From Microbacterium sp. (lineage in GTDB: Bacteria; Actinomycetota; Actinomycetes; Actinomycetales; Microbacteriaceae): a stretch of 64,000 bases of DNA. The stretch is from positions 186,001 to 250,000 of the forward strand of contig JAITLK010000003.1 in assembly GCA_031277945.1 (NCBI GenBank). The letters run 5' to 3'. The position numbers were made by a program, and so were the translations under genes. The notes beneath the pieces were generated by a model, which saw only the letters and a list, made by a program, of their open reading frames with translations, was not told the DNA's origin and ran no database searches. Below are positions 1 through 8,078 of the stretch, piece after piece; the stretch's first letter is position 1, and each line of letters begins with the position of its first letter.

Positions 1-550
1 CGCCGTCGATCCCCCGAAGGATCAGCGCGCGGAATGCGTTGTGCACCGCCGTTGTGTACCCGCTGTAGTTCCGCAGCAGGAACGATGCCTGGATAAGTCT
101 CGTCATCCGTGACGCCCACACGAGCGGCGTTGTCGCGCCGCTGGAGTTGTCCCACACCGTGATCGACGACCATGCCGTCAGGATCGACACCGCCTTCGCG
201 GCCGCCGCCGAATCACCGAGGAAGAACCATCGCATCGCGAGATCAGCGCAGGCGTTCGTATCGCCGTCGACGATCGCGACGGCAGCCTTCTCTTCTTCTG
301 GCTCCCGGTACGTGGACGGGATCTTGAACGGCGAGATCGGCCCCTTGATCGCATAGGACGTGTTCGCCTTCGCGACACGGTTCCACTCGACACGCACCCG
401 CGGGATGGCCACATTGCTCGTGCCATCCGTGTTCAACGGCCCCAGCATGTCGAGCAGAGTCTGCTTGCGGCCAGCAGTCCAGAAAGGCATCTCAGGCAGC
501 TTCGAGGGGTGCGACATCGTCCGCACCCGCTCCGCACCGAGCAAGCTCAT
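1..550 (-). CDS. Alginate-lyase-like protein, truncated by the window edge
   Basis: The reading frame starts at an ATG that overlaps the stop of the upstream gene (ATGA) and runs off the left edge after about 183 residues. It resembles the alpha/alpha toroid of alginate-lyase-type polysaccharide lyases: a DGDTNACADLAMRWFFLGDS segment, then AAKAVSILTAWSS, then a RLIQASFLLRNYSGY helix, as in families where helices line a sugar groove. No signal peptide is visible. In a phage this would fit a depolymerase acting on capsule or exopolysaccharide, probably virion-borne or released at lysis. Catalytic residues would lie in the missing part, so the activity is not shown. Confidence 0.6.
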   Translation of the reverse strand, partial: MSLLGAERVRTMSHPSKLPEMPFWTAGRKQTLLDMLGPLNTDGTSNVAIPRVRVEWNRVAKANTSYAIKGPISPFKIPSTYREPEEEKAAVAIVDGDTNACADLAMRWFFLGDSAAAAKAVSILTAWSSITVWDNSSGATTPLVWASRMTRLIQASFLLRNYSGYTTAVHNAFRALILRGIDG

Positions 551-1392
551 GCCACACGCTCCGCAACCACGGCGAGCACCCCGATCGGCGCCGCGATCGT
601 ATCCAGCGACCCCGGAAGCCGCGTCAACCAACCGTTGACGAGACCACCGCCGGCAACGTTGCGAGACGTGAACACCACCTGATTCGCGCGCATCGTTCCC
701 GCGGATGTGTATGTCTGCTTCGTCGTGTACGTGTTCGCGATCCCCGTCGACGTCAGGACACGGAACGCAAACTCCATCCGGGCAGAGCCTGCACCCGAAT
801 CGTGCAGCCAATACGCGCTCACCGTCGCGACCTCCCAATCAGACGGGAAGCGGCCGCTGAACTGCACACTCGAGATGTTCGTCGCATCCAACGCCAGCGC
901 CTGCACATCGTTCGGTGACGTGCCGAAGTGGACGCTCGACTCCGCCCCGCGACGGTCCAACGAGAACGACACCTCCGTCTGCGTAGAACGTGCCGCCTTC
1001 CACGCCTCAGACCCCGGCGCACGCAACTGCGCGACCACGTCATCAATGGTCGTGTTCCGCGGATCCGCCCAAACATCCACCACGGCATCCATCGCCAAGC
1101 CCGGATCGCTCGGCCCGATGAAGATGTTCGCCGCGCCGGCAACACGAGCGGGATACGCGTTCGCCGTCGCATCCCACACTCGATACACCGGGTACAGGGC
1201 GTTCAACGCACCACGCGTCTGAGACGTCGCTGTCCCAATCAGACCCGCGATCGCCGGATCATCCGCAGCCGTCACCGCCGCAGAAGCCGACGTCACTGGC
1301 ACCGTCGCAGCGAGCGTACCCGCGGCCAGAACGATACCTCCCGTCGCAGCAGCTCTGATAGCGGAACGTCGGTCGATGGGCTGCTTGGGCAC
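547..1392 (-). CDS. Tail-fibre-like protein with a Tat-type signal sequence
   Basis: A GTG start preceded by AAGGAGGAG gives 281 residues. The N-terminus has a twin-arginine segment (DRRSAIR), a hydrophobic stretch and an Ala-rich cleavage region, which together look like a Tat signal. The middle (YPARVAGAANIFIGPSDPG) resembles linker segments seen in actinophage tail-fibre proteins. The C-terminal half is rich in Thr and Ser and beta-like. It is translationally coupled to the downstream lyase-like gene. A secretion signal on a fibre-like protein is odd, because virion proteins normally stay in the cytoplasm. It may instead be a secreted partner of the lyase. Function unknown. Confidence 0.6.
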   Translation of the reverse strand: MPKQPIDRRSAIRAAATGGIVLAAGTLAATVPVTSASAAVTAADDPAIAGLIGTATSQTRGALNALYPVYRVWDATANAYPARVAGAANIFIGPSDPGLAMDAVVDVWADPRNTTIDDVVAQLRAPGSEAWKAARSTQTEVSFSLDRRGAESSVHFGTSPNDVQALALDATNISSVQFSGRFPSDWEVATVSAYWLHDSGAGSARMEFAFRVLTSTGIANTYTTKQTYTSAGTMRANQVVFTSRNVAGGGLVNGWLTRLPGSLDTIAAPIGVLAVVAERVA

Positions 1393-1472
1393 AGTGGGTC
1401 TCCTCCTTGAGCGGGCACCAATATGCAGCCACCGTAGCGCAGCGAAGCGCACCCGAACCGACCAACGAAAAC

Positions 1473-1502
1473 GCCCCCACCCTCCCGAAGGAGAGTGGGG
1501 GC
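1473..1502 (-). terminator. Intrinsic terminator with UUCG loop
   Basis: On the minus strand a 13-bp stem (one T-G pair) closes a TTCG tetraloop and is followed by GTTTTCG. It lies just past the stop of the secreted protein gene at 1553 and separates it from the fibre-like gene. Confidence 0.9.
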
Positions 1503-1552
1503 CGTCTAGCTCACCAGAGCAAAGATGAAATCTTCGGCGGGGTTAGAAATGG

Positions 1553-2203
1553 CTAGTTTCCGCAGGCGAGGGTGATCTCGTTGCTCATCGCGACATCATA
1601 GTCGATTCCACCCTTCATGTGGAACTGTGTGGTCCGGTACAGCGTGTTGTTCGAGTTCGAGCAGGTGAACGTCGTCACGAACGAGTACTGCGTGCCACTC
1701 GCCGGCGAGTTCTTCTTGTCCTCGCCCTTCGTATTCCACGAGAACCACGGCTCGTACTTCTGCAGCGTGCCGGAGGTCGACTGGATACCACTGCATCCCG
1801 TCTGCTTGTAGTGACTGTACGAGTACACCGTCATGCCCACCCTGTAGGGCACGGCCGCGTCCGCCGAGACCGAACATCCCGCGGCCAGCCGCTGATTCAC
1901 GACCACCACGTCGCTGTAGACGATCTTCACCGTCTCACCCACCGCGGGCGCCTCGTCCACCGCGAGCATCTTCGCAGCGCTACCAGCCGACTCCCGCATC
2001 GCTTCCTCCGCTGGCAGCCCACGAGTCTCCTCCGTGTACAACGTCTGATCAGATCGGTCGATGACGCGGACGCTCTCCGCGACCGCAGCTTCATCCCCGT
2101 TGGGGGCAGCACTACTTGGATCGACTGCGGCACCGACCAGCAACGGTGCGCACACAAGCACTGCCAGAGCTGACAGCGAGACGAACTTCCGGGTTTGAGC
2201 CAT
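1553..2203 (-). CDS. Secreted protein of unknown function
   Basis: The ATG at 2203 gives 216 residues beginning MAQTRKFVSLSALAVLV, a clear Sec signal peptide with likely cleavage after an Ala-rich stretch near residue 32. The mature protein has four cysteines (in GCS, GCSG, FTCSN and LACGN contexts), which suggests two disulfides, and a beta-rich Tyr/Ser/Thr-rich C-terminal half. An upstream ATG 45 nt earlier would block the signal peptide. The gene stands alone between two strong terminators, a layout typical of prophage accessory genes. I do not recognise the family. Confidence 0.7.
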   Translation of the reverse strand: MAQTRKFVSLSALAVLVCAPLLVGAAVDPSSAAPNGDEAAVAESVRVIDRSDQTLYTEETRGLPAEEAMRESAGSAAKMLAVDEAPAVGETVKIVYSDVVVVNQRLAAGCSVSADAAVPYRVGMTVYSYSHYKQTGCSGIQSTSGTLQKYEPWFSWNTKGEDKKNSPASGTQYSFVTTFTCSNSNNTLYRTTQFHMKGGIDYDVAMSNEITLACGN

Positions 2204-2324
2204 GGTTTCTCGTTTCTCTCTAGGGGCCTGCCACATCGCAGGCCTCACTAGGTCATGTCCGGTCGATCTCAGAAGGTTTCAATCCGCCCGAATGCGCGCG
2301 AGTAGTGTCCCCGACATGCTGAAA

Positions 2325-2353
2325 GCCCCCATCCCCCGAAGGAAGGTGGGGGC
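2325..2353 (-). terminator. Intrinsic terminator with UUCG loop
   Basis: On the minus strand a stem beginning GCCCCCACCTTCC closes a TTCG loop, with one mismatch and two T-G pairs, followed by TTTCAG. It ends the three-gene cassette 2371-3651. Confidence 0.85.
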
Positions 2354-2370
2354 CACGGGAATGGTTCCAG

Positions 2371-2805
2371 CTACGCTGGCTCCGGAATCTGCCCGATCCA
2401 TCGCACCGACTTCTCGAGCATGTCACGAAGCGCCGCCTTCTCCGATTTGTGAGGGGTCAGCGTCCGTCCAAAGATCGAGTGGTGGGATGCACCAAGCACA
2501 GGTCCGAGTTCGCGCACCGGAGTGTGCTTTAGGTGGGCCCCAGTGTCCATCAGTTCGAGCACTGGGATCGATACTGCCCCGTTTGGCGGCATCTCGTACG
2601 CGTCTTCGAGAGTTGCCCCGGCGTCGATAATCATCTCTTTCTGATGGATCGAAAGGTCCGGGTCGAACTTGAATGCGACCTGCGGCAAGAACACGATCTC
2701 ACCAGTGTCCAGGTCGCGAGTAATGCACTTTCGGAGCATCCGCCGGACATAGCTCTTGGTCGGATCGGCATCAGGCAGATGCTCGATCACAGGAACTGGA
2801 GTCAT
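2371..2805 (-). CDS. Hypothetical protein, third gene of accessory cassette
   Basis: The ATG overlaps the upstream stop (ATGA), giving 144 residues. The sequence is soluble and mixed alpha/beta, with no signal peptide or membrane segment. Features include DPTKSYVRRMLRKCITRD near the N-terminus and a C-terminal LEKSVRWIG helix. Family not recognised. It is coupled to the protein at 2802 and so probably works with it. Confidence 0.6.
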   Translation of the reverse strand: MTPVPVIEHLPDADPTKSYVRRMLRKCITRDLDTGEIVFLPQVAFKFDPDLSIHQKEMIIDAGATLEDAYEMPPNGAVSIPVLELMDTGAHLKHTPVRELGPVLGASHHSIFGRTLTPHKSEKAALRDMLEKSVRWIGQIPEPA

Positions 2806-3149
2806 GCGCGCGCCGCGGGCGTCGAGGCTCGCTCTGCCGCCCACGCAGCCAGGGCCGCCGACACCTCACGCGTCGGCACGTCGCCAAAGCCTTCATCCTC
2901 GAACGTGACGTTGCCGGCGCTATCCCTTACCCGCACGAAGTGGGATCCGTCCGGGTCGATCTCAATCTGAATCTCGCGAAGCTTGCCTCGCCAGTACATC
3001 ACGAGCCCACCAAGTTCGTTGTCCACGACGGTGGGCGGCAGCACCCGGGGGATCTGCAGGGTGACGGCTGCGCCCATCGCAAGCTTCCGAGCCGTGATTC
3101 CCACGGGCACGTCGGCATCGCGGATCGCGGTGGCGACGATGGAAGTCAT
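2802..3149 (-). CDS. Hypothetical protein, second gene of accessory cassette
   Basis: The frame is open up to 3332, but the start at 3149 (MTSIVATAIRDADVP) is preferred. It gives 115 residues and lies 7 nt behind a TAnnnT box, as in other leaderless genes here. The N-terminal half is helical. The segment YWRGKLREIQIEIDPDGSHF is a likely beta hairpin. No catalytic motif is recognised. Its stop overlaps the start of the 2371 gene. Confidence 0.6.
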   Translation of the reverse strand: MTSIVATAIRDADVPVGITARKLAMGAAVTLQIPRVLPPTVVDNELGGLVMYWRGKLREIQIEIDPDGSHFVRVRDSAGNVTFEDEGFGDVPTREVSAALAAWAAERASTPAARA

Positions 3150-3162
3150 GCCCGACAATGTA
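3150..3162 (-). promoter_or_regulatory. Leaderless -10 box before the 3149 start
   Basis: Minus strand TACATT is followed by 7 nt (GTCGGGC) and then the ATG, which places the transcription start at or next to the start codon. No good -35 box is seen. Confidence 0.5.
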
Positions 3163-3333
3163 CCCGATGTCCCTGAGCGCAAGATAGGGGTTCCCCACCC
3201 GCTGCCGTTCGATGCGTGAACGCGGATCTCGTTTGCTTCAGTCCGGATGGCTGGCATAGTAACGGGCATCACGGTGCCCACGAGAATAGGGATCGCTACT
3301 GCAGCTACGCTGCCCCTCCACGGCCTAGACATG

Positions 3334-3651
3334 TCAGTCCAACTGCGCCAGGTGTCGACCGATCACCTCGTGGAACTCTCGCAACCGCGCGGTCGTCAGA
3401 AACACCCGCGCCACCGGCATGACAGGGAGCGGCTGTGAACTCAGCTCGGCTGCGATCTGCGGAGTGATTTCCCCGACGACGACAGGCAGCGTCACGTTGC
3501 CGAGCATCAGAACGTGGCCGCCGGAATCCGCGTTCGGCTGGACGGGCGCATCGGGCAGGATCATCATCTGGTTGACGGGCGTAGGCGGCGACGCGAGGTC
3601 TCCAACCCACTGAAGCTGCATGTTCAACCCGACGGGCTCGCTGTTCTCCAC
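3334..3651 (-). CDS. DUF3467-like protein, first gene of accessory cassette
   Basis: The GTG at 3651 gives 105 residues starting VENSEPVGLNMQ and is placed 7 nt after a CATACT box. The pattern PVNQMMILPDAP, then GHVLMLGNVTLPVVVG, then PVARVFLTTARLREFHEVI at the C-terminus fits the small DUF3467 family of unknown function. Assignment is by pattern only. An earlier GTG at 3675 is possible. The gene starts just beyond the lysis terminator, so it has its own transcript. Confidence 0.6.
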   Translation of the reverse strand: MENSEPVGLNMQLQWVGDLASPPTPVNQMMILPDAPVQPNADSGGHVLMLGNVTLPVVVGEITPQIAAELSSQPLPVMPVARVFLTTARLREFHEVIGRHLAQLD

Positions 3652-3664
3652 AGACGCGAGTATG
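3652..3664 (-). promoter_or_regulatory. Leaderless extended -10 promoter of the accessory cassette
   Basis: Minus strand TGGCATACT (TGn plus CATACT) is followed by 7 nt and then GTG. It lies between the lysis-module terminator and the cassette, which supports independent transcription. Confidence 0.55.
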
Positions 3665-3690
3665 CCAGAAAGCACCCCACACAGCGAAAT

Positions 3691-3726
3691 ACCCCCTCGC
3701 CCGGACCGGAGTCCAGACGAGGGGGT
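3691..3726 (-). terminator. Terminator of the late (lysis) operon
   Basis: A 16-bp stem with TCCG loop, starting ACCCCCTCG on the minus strand and followed by ATTTCG, lies 16 bases past the holin stop. Confidence 0.92.
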
Positions 3727-3741
3727 CTCGTGTGTGGGTGA

Positions 3742-4146
3742 TCAGCTTACCGTGGTGTCGCCTTCGGTGATCTTGACGATGCGGTCGGGTGGTGTGTGAT
3801 TCGTGCCGAGGTGCGCGCGCAGCTGCCGGCGGGTCATGCCGACGGCTTCACCGGATTCGAACGTGACGGCGACGGCGGTACGTGGCGTTGTGCCGAGTCC
3901 GATCTTCGTGAGCTGCTCGTTCACCCACGGCACGGCCATAAGGCGCGAGAGCGCGGCACTGAGTGCCGCGACGGCGGCGATCGCGCCCGACGCCCACGCG
4001 ACCACGGGGCCGGGCAGCACGTCCTGCACTGCGGTGAGGATCTGCGGGGCCACGACGACCGCGACGGCGAGCGCGCTGGTGAGGGTGACGAGCACGGCCG
4101 CCGCGGTGCGCAGTGCCCGCTGCATGGGGAACCAGATCTTGTCCAT
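3742..4146 (-). CDS. Putative holin
   Basis: The protein has 134 residues. Two hydrophobic segments (about residues 11-36 and 44-68) are followed by a soluble tail rich in Thr and Arg. Size, topology and place directly after the endolysin and a DUF2746-like membrane protein fit an actinophage holin. Its start shares one base with the preceding stop (TGATG). Holin families are diverse, so the call rests on topology and context. Confidence 0.75.
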   Translation of the reverse strand: MDKIWFPMQRALRTAAAVLVTLTSALAVAVVVAPQILTAVQDVLPGPVVAWASGAIAAVAALSAALSRLMAVPWVNEQLTKIGLGTTPRTAVAVTFESGEAVGMTRRQLRAHLGTNHTPPDRIVKITEGDTTVS

Positions 4147-4622
4147 CAGGGGTGTCCTTTCGGGTTCATGGTGTCTTCGAGGTCGTCGACGCGGTCGAAC
4201 ACGCGATCGAGGCGACGCTCGGTGCGTGACTGGCGGTCGTCGAGGCGGCCGACTCGGTCGTCGACACGGCCGATGTCTTTGCGCACGCCACCGAGCTCGG
4301 TGAGCACACGATCGAACTTGTCGTCCAGATCGTCGCGGAGGTTCGTCTTGTGACTGTTCTGCACCTGGTGGCGGATCGTTTCGAGCTTGGGTGCGACGAA
4401 TGCGAGCACGGCGCCCACCATCGCCATGAAGCCGACGAGCACCGCACCCGGGTCATCGATGAGCGGGTCGCCGTCGTCACGGAGGATCATCCCGGCGATG
4501 AGGATCCCGACGCAGATCACGACGACGAGCACGCACACCCCGAACGCCGACCACCAGACGGTGACCTTCGCACGGTGAGTTCGGACGGCTTCCGTGTTGG
4601 TGGGCGGCTCGGGTGCGGTCAC
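4146..4622 (-). CDS. DUF2746-like membrane protein with coiled coil, lysis module
   Basis: A GTG start overlapping the endolysin stop (GTGA) gives 158 residues. Two membrane segments (about 24-47 and 58-79) are followed by a long charged coiled coil (repeating DDRVGRLDDRQSRTERR pattern). This matches DUF2746-type proteins found beside holins in actinophages, whose exact job is unsettled; a second holin or holin regulator is likely. Confidence 0.75.
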   Translation of the reverse strand: MTAPEPPTNTEAVRTHRAKVTVWWSAFGVCVLVVVICVGILIAGMILRDDGDPLIDDPGAVLVGFMAMVGAVLAFVAPKLETIRHQVQNSHKTNLRDDLDDKFDRVLTELGGVRKDIGRVDDRVGRLDDRQSRTERRLDRVFDRVDDLEDTMNPKGHP

Positions 4623-5416
4623 CCGTCCTTCCCCTCGCGGATGTTGTTCACGATGAGAGCGGCGTAGGAGCCGGGCACCTTCAGGCGGGGAGGGTTGAGC
4701 TGCTCGATGATGTTGCGACGCTCCTCATCGCCGCGCAGGATGACCACGCCGCCGTGTGCGGCGTAGAGCCAGTGCTTGGCGGTGGTGTCGTAGATGAGCA
4801 CCGGGGCGGCACCCTTCGACTTCGAGCCTCGGGCGTCCTGAATGAGCGCGGCCAGCACGGTCTCCGTCAGCCACACCACGGGTCCGGTCTCGACAGAGCC
4901 GTTCGGGACGATCCAGAACAGGCCGGCGTTGGCGAGGATCATCTGGTACTTCTGCTTGGTGCCGGCGCAGTAGGTCACGGTCACGTCATCCTCCATAGGG
5001 GTTTCGGCAGCGGCTGCTGCAGGCGGTGCGGGCGGCGCATCGTTGATGTGCTGGTCATGCTCGGCGAAGTACTCGCCGTGCCATGGCTCGTCGCGGTCGT
5101 CGTCATAGCGGGCGGTCTGACGCCACCCGTTCGCACGCCAGACCGCAGCGGCCTCAGGGTTGTACCAGTCGTCCGAATCGACAGCGAGGCCCTTGCAGTG
5201 CACGGACTCATCAGCGCCGAGCGCGTACGGCGCCCACGGGCCGCGCCCATCTCGCCACGCCTCCCACGCGGCCCGGTTCGCGTTCGCCTGTTCCGGGCTG
5301 CGGCCCGCGTCGTTGACATCGGCAGGCCGCCCGAGCTGCCGATCGATGCGGTGCACGGAGGCGGCTGCTGGCGCGTCGAGCCAGCCACGGCCCCCGGTGA
5401 GTTGGGTCGTCTGCAT
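4619..5416 (-). CDS. Endolysin, M15 (VanY/D-Ala-D-Ala carboxypeptidase-like) peptidase
   Basis: The ATG at 5416 follows AAAGGGGGAG and gives 265 residues. The zinc site of the M15 family is visible: S71-x-H73, D80 (SVHCKGLAVD) and E110-x-x-H113 (EPWHGE). It should cut peptide cross-links of host peptidoglycan at lysis. An Ala/Pro linker (about 127-140) leads to a C-terminal domain of about 120 residues that I do not recognise and that may bind the wall. No signal peptide is seen, so export would need the holin. Confidence 0.87.
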   Translation of the reverse strand: MQTTQLTGGRGWLDAPAAASVHRIDRQLGRPADVNDAGRSPEQANANRAAWEAWRDGRGPWAPYALGADESVHCKGLAVDSDDWYNPEAAAVWRANGWRQTARYDDDRDEPWHGEYFAEHDQHINDAPPAPPAAAAAETPMEDDVTVTYCAGTKQKYQMILANAGLFWIVPNGSVETGPVVWLTETVLAALIQDARGSKSKGAAPVLIYDTTAKHWLYAAHGGVVILRGDEERRNIIEQLNPPRLKVPGSYAALIVNNIREGKDG

Positions 5417-5478
5417 GACTCCCCCTTTCATGACGAACGCTCCCACCGACGGGTGGAGGCGTGAATGGTGTGTTCGGG

Positions 5479-7083
5479 TCAGAGCGACGCGGGCAGGTTG
5501 TACGCGAACGACATCCGGAACACGGTGGACGTCGCGCCGATGTCGTGCCGGGCGGTGATGGCACCGGTGGACGAGGTGATCATGGCGGCGACACCAGGAC
5601 GCACCGCAGAGGACGATGTGGTTGCACCGCCTGTCGCCCCGCCGTCCGTCACGAACGCGACGGGCCGCCACGCCGGATCGAGGGTGCCGAGCGTGTGCTC
5701 GGTCGCCCATCCGGCCGGGAAGTTGCCCGTGACGGTCAGCGACAGGACAACGCCCTGGCCGGTGCGGCTGACGTTGATCGACGAGACGGTCACACCCGCA
5801 GCAGGGGCGAAGACACCCGCCCCAGCCGTGATGGTGCCCGATGCCGCCACGCTCGCGCGCTTCGCCGCGGCATAACGGGATGCCGCCTGGATGACGGCGA
5901 GCGCGAGCCGGTCGCTGCCGGCCACGTTCGGGTGGACTTTGTCGGCCTGGACCAGGCTTGCGGCGTTGTCCTTCGTCCAGTACGGCTCTGGCGAGATCAC
6001 GATCATGTTCGGGAAGTCCGCTGCGACCGTGTCCACAATCGCGTTGAACGCGTCGCAGGCGGCGTCGGAGCCGTTCGGGAACGACGTGCTCGCCGACCAG
6101 TCCGCGAGCTTGGGTTCCTTGACGGCGAGGATTTGCCGCGGGTTGATCTGCTCGAGCTCAGCGAGCCCGACGAACGCACCCTGGCCGTTGAGAACGGTGA
6201 AGCGGATCACCGTGCCCGCGGGGACGTCGAGAAGGATCGACGCTGGGGCGTAGTTGATGGGGTTTCCGCCTTCATCGTTGGGGAGGTTGGCGGCGGCCTG
6301 GTCGACGTTGTTCCACACCTGGATCACCGTGCCCGCGGTCACGTTGCGGATCTCGATCTGAGCGAGCGACATGCCTGCCTTGCGGGCGAGGGTGAGGATC
6401 GCTGTGCCCTTCGCGGGGGTCTGCGTGGTGAACTCCACGTAGGCGTTCGCTGCACCGGTGTTGCGGTAGCCGCCACCGGGGTAGGCTGCATCGGCGCCGC
6501 CGCCCCACGTGCCTACGTAGGCCAGGCGCGGGTCGTTGTACGGGACGATGTTCTTCGCGCTGGCCATCGTCGCGCACGTACGCCAGCACCACTCCGCGCC
6601 GCGCTTCGTGGGCGTGTCGTTGCCGTTGAGGCGCATCGTATTCATCATGAGCTGCAGCATCACCACAGCCGTATGACCGACCGTCCAGGCAGCAGCGCCA
6701 CCCCACATGCGCCATGCGATCTGCTCCGCGACCCGGCCACCCTGCGCCCGGTTCGTGAGCGCCATGCCGAACGCCTTCGCCACCTTCTCGTTGTAGTAGT
6801 CGCCCGGCTGCAGACCCTGGTTCGCGAGAAAACTGTGGCCGTAGCACCACAGCGCCGGTTGCGGGCGGAAGCTCGCGCCCTGCGCCGTCATCATGGTCTG
6901 ATACGACGCCCGGTCCAACCAGATCGAATCGATCGCCGCGTGCGTCTCACTGTCGGGTGCTCCGGCGATCTCAGCGACCGCCGGATCCGTCGGAACATCA
7001 CTCGCCCCGGGGAAGCCACGGTCACCCTTCTTGCCCTTCGGTCCGCGCCGGTTGCCTTCCTTCTCGTAGACGAGCTCACCCAC
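5479..7083 (-). CDS. SGNH/GDSL-hydrolase tail-fibre protein
   Basis: The protein has 534 residues. A short collagen-like stretch lies at residues 14-26 (GPKGKKGDRGFPG). Next comes an SGNH-type esterase domain, with nucleophile S84 in YGHS and a C-terminal DKVHPN block holding the Asp and His. A beta-rich domain is inserted between the blocks and a fibre-like C-terminal domain follows. Such proteins probably deacylate host surface polysaccharide during adsorption. It overlaps the preceding gene by 8 nt in the tail operon. Confidence 0.83.
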   Translation of the reverse strand: MGELVYEKEGNRRGPKGKKGDRGFPGASDVPTDPAVAEIAGAPDSETHAAIDSIWLDRASYQTMMTAQGASFRPQPALWCYGHSFLANQGLQPGDYYNEKVAKAFGMALTNRAQGGRVAEQIAWRMWGGAAAWTVGHTAVVMLQLMMNTMRLNGNDTPTKRGAEWCWRTCATMASAKNIVPYNDPRLAYVGTWGGGADAAYPGGGYRNTGAANAYVEFTTQTPAKGTAILTLARKAGMSLAQIEIRNVTAGTVIQVWNNVDQAAANLPNDEGGNPINYAPASILLDVPAGTVIRFTVLNGQGAFVGLAELEQINPRQILAVKEPKLADWSASTSFPNGSDAACDAFNAIVDTVAADFPNMIVISPEPYWTKDNAASLVQADKVHPNVAGSDRLALAVIQAASRYAAAKRASVAASGTITAGAGVFAPAAGVTVSSINVSRTGQGVVLSLTVTGNFPAGWATEHTLGTLDPAWRPVAFVTDGGATGGATTSSSAVRPGVAAMITSSTGAITARHDIGATSTVFRMSFAYNLPASL

Positions 7084-7567
7084 CGTAGACCCTCCTCACA
7101 TCGCCGATGAACGGGTCATCGGAGTCCTCGCGGCCTGGTTCGGCCTGCACTTCCCACTCGCCACGGAACCCGGGCGGGGGCGGGTCGCTGAGCGGCCCGA
7201 AGTAGTAAGCCAGCGGACTGTTGCCGCCGGCGTTGATCAGGGTGCCGATCTCGCCACCGTTCGCCCCGGGCCAGAACTCGAACGGCCACTCCAGGTAGCC
7301 CCACGACCACAGCTCGGGGTCCGGTTCGGAGGGGTTGTTCACCCATCGGAGGATCGGCCGGTAGCGGCAATCGGCCGTGTTGTCGAGACCGACTGTGAAC
7401 GCGCCCGTCGAGACCGTGAGGGTGGCCTTCACCTCGACGCCCGCGAGCAGCGCGCCGACCCGGACGTTGCTCTGGTTCGGGCGGAACCAGAGCTCGGGCC
7501 GCTTCACCGCAGGGATCACCTTCGCGGCGTGATCCCACGCGGTACCGAACACCGTCACAACAGCCAC
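7076..7567 (-). CDS. Minor tail protein of unknown function
   Basis: The GTG at 7567 (VAVVTVFGTAWDHAA) has a GAAGGGACGG ribosome site and gives 163 residues. An ATG at 7618 would overlap the divergent lipoprotein start and has no good ribosome site, so it is not used. The protein has Trp-rich beta-like segments (DPELWSWGYLEWPFEFWPG). It lies between two fibre genes and is probably a virion tip component. Family not recognised. Confidence 0.65.
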   Translation of the reverse strand: MAVVTVFGTAWDHAAKVIPAVKRPELWFRPNQSNVRVGALLAGVEVKATLTVSTGAFTVGLDNTADCRYRPILRWVNNPSEPDPELWSWGYLEWPFEFWPGANGGEIGTLINAGGNSPLAYYFGPLSDPPPPGFRGEWEVQAEPGREDSDDPFIGDVRRVYGG

Positions 7568-7603
7568 GACGACCGTCCCTTCACCCCCGCACAGGGGAAC
7601 CGA

Positions 7604-7616
7604 TATCGTGGGGGCC
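7604..7616 (+). promoter_or_regulatory. Leaderless promoter of the lipoprotein gene
   Basis: TATCGT is followed by exactly 7 nt and then the ATG. A possible -35 (TTCACC) lies 18 bp upstream. It points against the late operon, so the gene can be read in the lysogen. Confidence 0.6.
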
Positions 7617-8078
7617 ATGCGCCCCCGACTGATCGCCGCCGCAGCGGCAGTACTTCTGCTCGCACTGACCGGATGCAGCGCAGCCGCGGAGCCGCAGTCG
7701 GGCTACGTCGTGGAGAGCGACCCCGAGCCTGTCGAGACGCTGGCCAGCTCGCCGGCACCCCCGCTCGTGGCGGAGTCACCCGCGGCAGGGACGGACGAGA
7801 CGGCGAAGACTCCGGAGAGCGAATACCTCCGAGAAGTGCGCGCCCAGATGGAGCAGCCGATCTCGCAGATCCCGAAGGACGCGACCGACGACCAACTGCT
7901 CGCGGCGGCCGACAAAGCATGCGAGCTGATGCGCGCAGGAACCGTGATGAGCGAGATCCAACTCATCGATGGCGAAACGCCCAATCCGAGCACTAACAAC
8001 CTCCGCGACAGCGGAGTCATGGCAGATGCCGCCAACCGGCACCTCTGCCCTGACGTGACGCCGAACTACGGGAATTAG
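7617..8078 (+). CDS. Prophage lipoprotein on the strand opposite the tail operon
   Basis: The ATG at 7617 gives 153 residues. The N-terminus is a lipoprotein signal peptide (RPRLIAAAAAVLLLALTGC, lipobox LTGC), then a Pro/Ser/Glu-rich linker and a small helical domain of about 80 residues with two further cysteines. It sits antisense within the tail region and its last bases overlap the end of the 8075 gene. Surface lipoproteins of prophages often block superinfection (for example Llp of T5 or Ltp of TP-J34). That role is inferred from position and localisation, not homology. Confidence 0.75.
   Translation: MRPRLIAAAAAVLLLALTGCSAAAEPQSGYVVESDPEPVETLASSPAPPLVAESPAAGTDETAKTPESEYLREVRAQMEQPISQIPKDATDDQLLAAADKACELMRAGTVMSEIQLIDGETPNPSTNNLRDSGVMADAANRHLCPDVTPNYGN

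Noticed and set aside
45-1480. Long + strand frames opposite the left-end genes
   Set aside because: They are Arg/Ser-rich, lack ribosome sites and TAnnnT boxes, and lie fully opposite genes with signal peptides or couplings.
1469-1505. Left attachment site, because the GCCCCCAC string resembles the tRNA acceptor
   Set aside because: Only about 8 bases match, and the element is a clean terminator; the T-arm sequence is absent.
5461-7110. A 549-codon + strand frame opposite the SGNH fibre gene
   Set aside because: Composition is that of a third-position shadow (Arg/Gly/His-rich) with no domain pattern; the minus strand has clear SGNH motifs.
7568-7618. Upstream ATG (7618) for the tail protein ending at 7076
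   Set aside because: It has no good ribosome site and would overlap the divergent lipoprotein promoter; the GTG at 7567 has GAAGGGACGG.
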